The translations under genes were made by a program, and so were the position numbers. Positions 1-5,207 of a DNA stretch of 8,594 nucleotides are shown piece by piece; the stretch's first letter is position 1; each line of letters begins with the position of its first letter. The notes beneath the pieces are model-generated. The model saw only the letters and a list, made by a program, of their open reading frames with translations, was not told where the DNA came from and ran no database searches. The stretch comes from Candidatus Adiutrix sp. (GTDB lineage Bacteria > Desulfobacterota > Desulfarculia > Adiutricales > Adiutricaceae). Where the stretch lies: assembly GCA_031285975.1 (NCBI GenBank), contig JAITVE010000255.1:1-8594 (forward strand). Reading direction: 5' to 3'.

Positions 1-2
1 CC

Positions 3-1139
3 GCGCTGCTGCGCGCGCCGGAAAAGCTCGACCCGGTGACGGAATATAAAACCATCAACAACACCGGCTTTGTGGCCGTCAAACCCGTGGACGCTGCGCG
101 GGCCTCGGCTCTTTTGGGCCGCGCCGCCGGGCCGGGCGCGTATTACCTTTTGGAAACCAAGGGCGAACCGGCCCGTGCCGATAACCTGCTGGCCCTGGCC
201 GACATTTTTCGCGGCCTGGAAGCGGCGGTCTATCCTCTCCAGGCCGAGCCGCTGACCGTGACTCTTTCCAATGCAAGCGGTTCGCAAAAATTCCGGCTCG
301 TGCCGGAAACGGCCCTGGATGCGGCCCGCAAAGGCGGCAGTTTTGACCCGGATTTGCCGCCCGCAGCCTGGCAGAAAGTGTCGGTCGCGCCCGGCCAATG
401 GCCCGTGGGGGGAACGCTCCTGACCTTCACCGGCACGAACGGCAGTTTAAGCTTTCCCGTGACGGTGGAAGAAACCGCCGCGCTTGAAGACGCGGAAGCC
501 GCAGCCGCACCCCTCACCCTGCTGGGCCTGTTGGCCCAGGCCGAGCGCCGGGCCCTGACCTGGGAGCCGGAGACGCGGTCGCTCCTTTTGGGCCGCCGCT
601 CCTACGCGGGCTTCCGCCTCTATGCCGCCACCTTGGAAGACGTGGCCCCGCTCCAGAAAAAATTCGCCGATACCGGCCTCACCGTGGCCGCTGAAACGGC
701 CCGTATAGAGGAAGTGAAGCGGCTTGACCGCTACCTCACCCTCATTTTCTGGCTTATCAGCGCCGGGGCCATTGTCGGGGCCACGGCCAGCCTCTTGTCA
801 AACATTTACGCCGGGCTGGAGCGCAAGCGGCGGGAGTTGGGCGTGCTGCGGCTGTTGGGGGTGTCCGGCTTCGCTTTTCTCCGCTTCCCGCTCTATTCGT
901 CGGTGCTGCTGACGGCGGGGGGCTTTTTTTCAAGCTGGCTGATGTTCGCCGCCCTGTCGGCGGTCATCAACCACCTGTTCCGCGACCAGTTGCGGGCGGG
1001 CGAGAGCCTGTGCCGCCTGGCCTGGGAACACGCGGCTGCGGCCCTGGCCGTCAGTTTGGCCGTGGCCGCCGCCGCCGGGCTGGCGGCGGCTCTGCGGGCG
1101 GCCCGCATCGAACCGTCCGAAGCCCTGCGGGACGAATAA
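3..1139 (+). CDS. ABC transporter permease, FtsX/MacB-like family, 5'-truncated by window edge
   Basis: The reading frame is open from the first bases of the window. The in-frame GTG at 36 has no evident ribosome site and falls inside the continuing protein, so the true start, the first membrane helix and part of the periplasmic domain lie upstream. Counting residues from that GTG, about residues 1-230 are a soluble, probably periplasmic domain. Three hydrophobic helices follow at about 233-255, 286-310 and 333-355. Between the first two lies a charged cytoplasmic loop, ERKRRELGVLRLLGVSG (262-278), and the protein ends IEPSEALRDE. This charged loop and the 'EP.EALR' tail are hallmarks of FtsX-domain permeases of the MacB/LolC/LolE class. 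These work with a separate ATPase to move or extract substrates at the inner membrane. The ATPase gene is not visible and is presumably upstream. The family is well supported; the substrate is unknown. The 22-base gap to the next gene suggests cotranscription. Confidence 0.88.
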   Translation, partial: ALLRAPEKLDPVTEYKTINNTGFVAVKPVDAARASALLGRAAGPGAYYLLETKGEPARADNLLALADIFRGLEAAVYPLQAEPLTVTLSNASGSQKFRLVPETALDAARKGGSFDPDLPPAAWQKVSVAPGQWPVGGTLLTFTGTNGSLSFPVTVEETAALEDAEAAAAPLTLLGLLAQAERRALTWEPETRSLLLGRRSYAGFRLYAATLEDVAPLQKKFADTGLTVAAETARIEEVKRLDRYLTLIFWLISAGAIVGATASLLSNIYAGLERKRRELGVLRLLGVSGFAFLRFPLYSSVLLTAGGFFSSWLMFAALSAVINHLFRDQLRAGESLCRLAWEHAAAALAVSLAVAAAAGLAAALRAARIEPSEALRDE

Positions 1140-1161
1140 TACCTGCGCCGGGAGGCGACCC

Positions 1162-2772
1162 ATGAAACGTATTCTGCCCATTCTTTTTTTCATCGCCGCG
1201 CTCCTGGCCGGAGCCCCGGCGGCCTTCGCCCAGGGGAACGACCTGGTTATCCCCGGCCCCGGCGGCCAGGAATTCATCTTTCGGCCCGTGCCCCTGGGGC
1301 TGGGGGAAAACGACCGCCTCAGCGGGGCCCAGTTCACCATGGGCGACCCGGCCCTGGGCTTCCGGGCCTTCCCCACCACGGTCTCCCTGGGCGGGGCTTT
1401 CCTCGTTCCGTCGGCTTCCGGGAAGGAATGGGTCTATTATCTCGGCAAAACGGAAATCACCGAGGCCCAATATTACGCGGTCATGGAGCCGGAAAACACC
1501 CCAAAAGAAAAGCTCAAGAGCGGCAAACCCATGACCGGCCTCAGCTATTACGAGGCCCAGGCCTTCCTCGACCGGCTCAATCAATGGCTCTTCGCCAACG
1601 CCCTGGACAAGCTGCCGCTCCTGAACAACACCCCCGGCTACCTGCGCCTGCCCACCGAGGCCGAATGGGAATTCGCGGCCCGGGGCGGCCCGGCTGTGTC
1701 GGCGGACGTGTTCGCCGCGCCCCAGCCGTATGCGGAAGACGATTTGGCGGCCTACGAATGGTTCGCCGGGCCCAAGTCCTCCCACAACGAGGTGCGGCCC
1801 GTGGGCCAGTTGAAGCCCAACCCCCTGGGCCTCCACGACATGCTCGGCAACGTCAGCGAAATGACCAACAATCTGTATCAGCTTGAATATTACCAGGGCC
1901 GCAGCGGCGGCCTCACCGCCCGGGGAGGGCACTTCCTCACCGCAGAAAAGAGCATGGGCGCGGCCCTGCGGGTGGAAGAGCCCCTGTATCTCGGCGACAA
2001 AAAACAGGGGTTGAAGCCCAACCGCAAGCCCACCCTGGGCCTCAGGCTGGCCCTCAGCGCGCCCATTATGACCGACCGGGCCGAAATCGACAATCTGGAA
2101 GACGCCTGGGAAGAATACCGCGAGTCCGACGGGCGCACGGTTTCGCCCGCCGGGCTCTCCACCGCGCCGGTGGGCGTGAAAACCGACGTGAAGGCTGAGG
2201 ACGTGCGGGGCCACCTGGCCAACATCCGCGCCCGCCTGGCCGCCGGGGAACTGCCGGAAAGCCTCTCTGCGCCTCTCAACCAGGATTTGGGCCTTCTGGA
2301 AGCCTCCCTCACCGGCATTGACATGATCCGCAAACAGGCCGAGACGGATTCCGCCCGCTCCTGGGTGCGCATCGGGGTCTTCGCCGGGCACCAGTATATG
2401 CGCGAAGAGGCCAAGCGCCCGAGGCTGGAGGAAATCATCCAGGCCAACCAAAGCCGCACTGACCGCAACGCCCAGGAGGAAAACATGCTCAAAATGCTCC
2501 TGGCCCGGCAGGAGGATTTGCGCGGCAACCTGAACGACACCCTTTCCGCCTACCACAACGCCCTCACCCAGATGGCCTCCCTCGACCCCGCCGCCGTGGC
2601 CGAGGCCCTGAAGCGTTACCGCGAGGAGTTGGAGGCCCGCACGCCCGCGCCCACGGAAGTTTTGAAAGTCATGGGCGTGCTCACCGGCCATTTCGACATT
2701 GTGGTCAAAGACCGCGTTCTCAACCGTGAAAACCTGATGCGCGACCTCAACGCCGTCACCTCCCCCGAATAA
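1162..2772 (+). CDS. Secreted SUMF1/FGE-fold protein lacking cysteines, with helical C-terminal extension
   Basis: This 536-residue protein starts at an ATG six bases after a strong GGGAGG (1150-1155). Residues 1-23 form a signal peptide with a likely AFA|Q cleavage, so it is periplasmic and not a lipoprotein. Residues about 35-300 match the SUMF1/formylglycine-generating-enzyme fold: KTEIT-AQYYAVM (96-108), the diagnostic RLPTEAEWEFAARGG (162-176), GLHDMLGNVSEM (223-234), RGGHF (254-258) and a closing LGLRLAL (292-298). Authentic formylglycine-generating enzymes use a cysteine pair near the RGGSW region to bind copper and oxidise the substrate cysteine. This protein has no cysteine anywhere, so that chemistry is excluded and a binding or structural role is inferred. 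Residues about 340-530 are mainly helical and charged, without a family I recognise. That roughly doubles the length of a minimal SUMF1 domain. Its neighbours point to a periplasmic partner of the upstream ABC permease. Confidence 0.9.
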   Translation: MKRILPILFFIAALLAGAPAAFAQGNDLVIPGPGGQEFIFRPVPLGLGENDRLSGAQFTMGDPALGFRAFPTTVSLGGAFLVPSASGKEWVYYLGKTEITEAQYYAVMEPENTPKEKLKSGKPMTGLSYYEAQAFLDRLNQWLFANALDKLPLLNNTPGYLRLPTEAEWEFAARGGPAVSADVFAAPQPYAEDDLAAYEWFAGPKSSHNEVRPVGQLKPNPLGLHDMLGNVSEMTNNLYQLEYYQGRSGGLTARGGHFLTAEKSMGAALRVEEPLYLGDKKQGLKPNRKPTLGLRLALSAPIMTDRAEIDNLEDAWEEYRESDGRTVSPAGLSTAPVGVKTDVKAEDVRGHLANIRARLAAGELPESLSAPLNQDLGLLEASLTGIDMIRKQAETDSARSWVRIGVFAGHQYMREEAKRPRLEEIIQANQSRTDRNAQEENMLKMLLARQEDLRGNLNDTLSAYHNALTQMASLDPAAVAEALKRYREELEARTPAPTEVLKVMGVLTGHFDIVVKDRVLNRENLMRDLNAVTSPE

Positions 2773-2857
2773 TTTTTTCGAGTACTTGGCGACCCCAAAG
2801 CTCGTTCCGACAAGAAATAAACGCGGCCCCAGGGCTGCCCCGACAAGGAGAAAAATT

Positions 2858-3508
2858 ATGCACAAAATCGTGAAACTCGGCCTGACGGCCACGCTCATCG
2901 CCGCCCTGGCCCTCATCGGCGGCTGCGCCAACATTGCCAACGACCGCACCCGCACCCAGACTGAAGGCACCCTGGCCGGGGCGGGCATCGGCGCCGCCCT
3001 GGGGGCCGCCATCGGCGCCATTGCCGGGGGCCACCGCGGGGCCCTGACCGGGGCCTTGATCGGGGCCGGGGTCGGCGGCACCGCCGGTTTGGCCTACGGC
3101 ACCAGCGTGGCCAACAAAAAGGCCGACTATGCCAGCGAAGAAGAGTGGCTGGCCGCCTGCCTGGCCGAGGCCCAAAGCGTCAACCAGCAGACCGCCGATT
3201 ACAACAGTCGCCTGAAAACCAGCCTGGCCTCCTACAAAAAAGAACTCAGCGGCAACAGTTATGGCCTGAACGAGGCTGACCAGAAGACCAAGGGCCAGGC
3301 CCTGAAAAAAGACCTGAAAGAAAGCGGCGAATATTTAGCCCTGTTGGATCAGGAAATCACCGCCCAGGAAAGCGCCGCCAGCTCGGCCACCGATAAGGCC
3401 CAGGCCAAAAATCTGCAAAAACAGGTGGACGAAATGAAAAAGCAGAAAAAAGTTCTGGAACAGAATAACCAGGAACTGGCGGCCATCAGCAACCGCATCG
3501 CCATGTAA
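2858..3508 (+). CDS. Glycine-zipper outer-membrane-type lipoprotein with coiled-coil tail
   Basis: The protein has 216 residues. The ATG at 2858 is preceded by AAGGAG (2845-2850) and gives a textbook lipoprotein signal (MHKIVK, hydrophobic core, IGGC with lipidated Cys23). A TTG further upstream in frame (2786) would bury this signal and is rejected. Residues 37-81 are a glycine zipper in which every fourth residue is Gly (37, 41, 45 and so on to 81). This resembles the glycine-zipper 2TM / Rickettsia 17-kDa antigen / SlyB-type lipoproteins, whose zippers insert in or pack against membranes. Residues about 90-216 are polar, Lys/Gln/Glu-rich and helical, with a probable coiled coil at 160-212 (DEMKKQKKVLEQNNQELAAI near the end). 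One extra cysteine (101) is present. It lies 85 bases after the SUMF1 gene and 18 before another lipoprotein gene. The family call is good; the specific role is unknown, and scaffold or membrane-anchor functions are the natural inference. Confidence 0.88.
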   Translation: MHKIVKLGLTATLIAALALIGGCANIANDRTRTQTEGTLAGAGIGAALGAAIGAIAGGHRGALTGALIGAGVGGTAGLAYGTSVANKKADYASEEEWLAACLAEAQSVNQQTADYNSRLKTSLASYKKELSGNSYGLNEADQKTKGQALKKDLKESGEYLALLDQEITAQESAASSATDKAQAKNLQKQVDEMKKQKKVLEQNNQELAAISNRIAM

Positions 3509-3526
3509 GGCCGGGAGGGTTCGAGT

Positions 3527-3880
3527 ATGAGAAAAGCATTATTGTTGACGGCCCTGGCGGCGATGGTGGCCCTGGGCGCCGCGGGCTGCGCCACCACCGG
3601 CGACCCCAAGGCCGGGGGCCTTTTCGGCTGGAGCGAAGCCAAGGCCCAGCAGCGCCGGGCCGCCGCCTGGGACGCGCTCGACCGCGAAGAAGCCAAGGGC
3701 GAGCAACTGCGGGCCGAGCAGCGGCAGCTTCAGGGCCAAATCAGCGCCAAAAAGCGCGAACTGGCCGCCCTGAAGAAAAACGATTCTTCGGCCAACGAGG
3801 CCACGGCGGCTGAAATAAGCCGCCTGGAAAAAGAAATCGAAGATTTGAACAAGGAAGCCTTAGTCCTCATGGATCTGTAG
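3527..3880 (+). CDS. Small coiled-coil lipoprotein
   Basis: This 117-residue protein starts at an ATG eight bases after GGGAGG (3513-3518). The N-terminus MRKALLLTALAAMVALGAAGC is a clear lipoprotein signal ending in a GAAGC lipobox (Cys21), leaving a mature chain of about 97 residues. After a short Gly-rich segment (LFGW at 32-35), residues about 45-115 are almost wholly helical, with Glu/Lys/Gln/Ala heptad-like spacing (EQLRAEQRQLQGQISAKKRE, then EISRLEKEIEDLNKEA). This indicates a coiled coil and therefore an oligomer or a partner for another helical protein. The obvious candidate partner is the glycine-zipper lipoprotein just upstream, which also ends in a coiled coil. The architecture resembles Lpp-type lipoproteins in outline, but there is no C-terminal lysine for attachment to peptidoglycan. 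No family is recognised; the lipoprotein call is secure. Confidence 0.85.
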   Translation: MRKALLLTALAAMVALGAAGCATTGDPKAGGLFGWSEAKAQQRRAAAWDALDREEAKGEQLRAEQRQLQGQISAKKRELAALKKNDSSANEATAAEISRLEKEIEDLNKEALVLMDL

Positions 3881-3886
3881 GAAACG

Positions 3887-3926
3887 AGCCCTTGAAAAGC
3901 TGGGAAAACTTGGCGTTTCAAGGGCT
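3887..3926 (+). promoter_or_regulatory. Inverted repeat enclosing the protease ribosome-binding site
   Basis: AGCCCTTGAAA (3887-3897) and TTTCAAGGGCT (3916-3926) are perfect 11-bp reverse complements around an 18-base loop. The right arm contains AAGGG (3920-3924), the only reasonable Shine-Dalgarno for the ATG at 3935. In RNA the hairpin would hide that site. The left arm begins six bases after the stop codon of the preceding lipoprotein gene (3878-3880), so a ribosome terminating there would cover and melt it. The inferred role is translational coupling. It is unlikely to be a Rho-independent terminator, because the stem is not especially GC-rich and is followed by TTCGCTTC rather than a T-tract. 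The inverted repeat is seen directly; the function is inferred. Confidence 0.55.
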
Positions 3927-3934
3927 TTCGCTTC

Positions 3935-5113
3935 ATGCTTTTGCGCCGTGCCCTCATTATGGGGCGGGATTGGAATTTTATGCGCGTTTTGGGAATAGCC
4001 CTTTTGGCGGGCGTGCTGCTGCTGGTTCCGGCCTACTGCTGCCGTTCCGGCCCGGCCTGGGCGGAAACAGCGAGCCCGCAGAGAGAGTCTCGCCCTTTGG
4101 AACTTATGCGGCAAGCCGAAAGGCTCTGCCGGGAACACGCCCTCTACCCACCGGACGCGAGTACACCTCTGACCCTGGACGCGCGGGCCTATCTGCAAGC
4201 CCTGCCGGACGGCTATTCCACCTACCTCAGCCGGGACGAGCTCGACCGCCTGGCCGAGTTTGACCAGCCGGACTACGCGGGCGTGGGCATGGAGGTCGTG
4301 CGGGCCGCCGGGCGGGGCAATTTCTGCGTGCCCTATGATAACGGCCCGGCCCGCCTGGCCGGGCTGCTGCCGGGCGACCGGCTGTTGACTGTGGATGGCC
4401 GCAACGTGGCCGACGCCGCGCCGGAGAGCCTCCCCGTCCTGGTGCGCGGCAAAGCCGGGACAGCGGTGACCCTCACCGTGGCCGGGCCCGACGGGCGGGA
4501 ACGGAACCTGACGGTGACGCGGGCCGCCGTGAGCCGCCCGGTGGTGGAGTCGCGGCTTGAGGGCGGCGTCCTGAAAATTCGCATCTACCGCTTCACCCAC
4601 GAAGTGCCCGAACTGGTGAACGAAAGTTTAGCGCAGAACCCGGACGCGGCCAAAGTCGTCATCGACCTGCGCAGCAATATCGGCGGCGAATTTTGGGCGG
4701 CTGTGGGCGCGGCGGCCCTGTTTTTGCCGGAGGAGGCCACCGTGGCCTCCATCATCGGGCGGGACGGCGCGGAGCGGCTGGTGGAGGCGGGGTTCAGCCC
4801 GAAACATTTTGGCCGCCGCGTGGTCATCTGGCAGGATCACCTCTCCGCCAGCGCCTCGGAAATTTTCATCGCCGCCCTCACCCACAACGGGGCGGCGGTG
4901 AGCATAGGCCGCCGCACCTTCGGCAAAGGCCTGATGCAGGAACAGTTCCCGGCCCTGGACGGCGGGCTGTTCATCATCACCACCAGCGAGTTGCGGCCCC
5001 CGGACGGCCTGCCGTTCCACGGCCAGGGCTTGGCGCCCTACTATTCTTTGCGCAGCAACACCTCCAGCGACGCGGACTACGAGGCCCGCACCAAAGACGT
5101 GTTCTCGCGGTAG
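3935..5113 (+). CDS. S41-family (CtpA/Prc-like) periplasmic serine protease with PDZ domain
   Basis: The protein has 392 residues from the ATG at 3935. An N-terminal hydrophobic stretch (about residues 17-34) ends in a possible signal-peptidase site AWA|E (43/44). Residues about 113-196 form a PDZ-like domain (YAGVGMEV, then GLLPGDRLLTVDGR at 143-156), which in this family selects C-terminal tails of substrates. The peptidase core has DLRSNIGG (244-251; the usual motif is DLRxNPGG) and SASASEI (304-310). It then has TFGKGLMQ (328-335). By alignment with C-terminal-processing proteases the catalytic set is Ser306, Lys331 and Gln335, with the expected 25- and 4-residue spacings, so it should be active. 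It is short for the family. The start is uncertain: the ATG at 3980 gives a cleaner signal peptide (MRVLGIALLAG) after GGGGCGGG, while 3935 has AAGGG. Likely substrates are the neighbouring envelope proteins, which is inference only. Confidence 0.9.
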   Translation: MLLRRALIMGRDWNFMRVLGIALLAGVLLLVPAYCCRSGPAWAETASPQRESRPLELMRQAERLCREHALYPPDASTPLTLDARAYLQALPDGYSTYLSRDELDRLAEFDQPDYAGVGMEVVRAAGRGNFCVPYDNGPARLAGLLPGDRLLTVDGRNVADAAPESLPVLVRGKAGTAVTLTVAGPDGRERNLTVTRAAVSRPVVESRLEGGVLKIRIYRFTHEVPELVNESLAQNPDAAKVVIDLRSNIGGEFWAAVGAAALFLPEEATVASIIGRDGAERLVEAGFSPKHFGRRVVIWQDHLSASASEIFIAALTHNGAAVSIGRRTFGKGLMQEQFPALDGGLFIITTSELRPPDGLPFHGQGLAPYYSLRSNTSSDADYEARTKDVFSR

Positions 5114-5118
5114 AACCT

Positions 5119-5159
5119 ACGCAATTGCAACACGGCGGAACCGGACGTTTTAATTGCGT
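5119..5159. repeat. Intergenic dyad, possible operator or hairpin
   Basis: ACGCAATT (5119-5126) and AATTGCGT (5152-5159) are perfect 8-bp inverted copies, 33 bases centre to centre, lying between the protease stop and the repeat-lipoprotein start. The left arm also overlaps the 8-bp palindrome GCAATTGC (5121-5128). The arms overlap the ends of a plausible promoter, which suits a regulator-binding site. A hairpin with a 25-base loop is the alternative. A terminator is unlikely because no T-run follows. The repeat is seen directly; its role is not established. Confidence 0.4.
5125..5154 (+). promoter_or_regulatory. Candidate sigma70-like promoter for the repeat lipoprotein gene
   Basis: TTGCAA (5125-5130) is a 4/6 match to the -35 consensus. 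After 18 bases TTTAAT (5149-5154) is a 5/6 match to the -10 consensus. The predicted start would give a leader of roughly 45 bases containing an A/T-rich stretch before the AAGGAG ribosome site at 5196-5201. This 94-base gap is strikingly AT-rich compared with the coding DNA around it. Chance matches of this quality are common, so this is a modest call. Confidence 0.35.
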
Positions 5160-5207
5160 GCGCTCTCATCCAATAATAAAAAACTCTCAGAGAATAAGGA
5201 GTCGGTC

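Noticed and set aside
2786..2857. Upstream TTG start extending the glycine-zipper lipoprotein by 24 residues
   Set aside because: It would bury the lipoprotein signal. The ATG at 2858 has AAGGAG at good spacing and an immediate signal peptide.
2773..2857. Terminator (T-run at 2773-2778) or promoter (TTGGCG at 2786) in the gap after the SUMF1 gene
   Set aside because: No stable stem precedes the T-run, and no -10 hexamer better than 3/6 lies at proper spacing from TTGGCG. I see only the ribosome site of the next gene here.
1051..3081. 676-codon open frame on the minus strand
   Set aside because: It lies antisense to the SUMF1 gene and its neighbours and reflects strong third-position GC bias. 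Its translation is low-complexity, without domains or a plausible ribosome site.
4025..4045. Lipobox in the protease signal (PAYCC)
   Set aside because: Tyr or Cys at the -1 position does not fit a lipobox. The AWA|E signal-peptidase I site is a better reading.
3892..4263. 123-codon + strand open frame overlapping the protease start
   Set aside because: It is out of frame with the protease, which has clear PDZ and catalytic motifs, and its translation shows no domain.
3860..4600. 246-codon minus-strand open frame across the lipoprotein/protease junction
   Set aside because: It overlaps two well-supported + strand genes and its His/Gly/Arg-rich translation has no recognisable domain.
5154..5207. 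Upstream TTG start extending the repeat lipoprotein by 18 residues
   Set aside because: It adds a polar, AT-rich leader before a complete lipoprotein signal. AAGGAG at 5196-5201 fixes the start at 5208.
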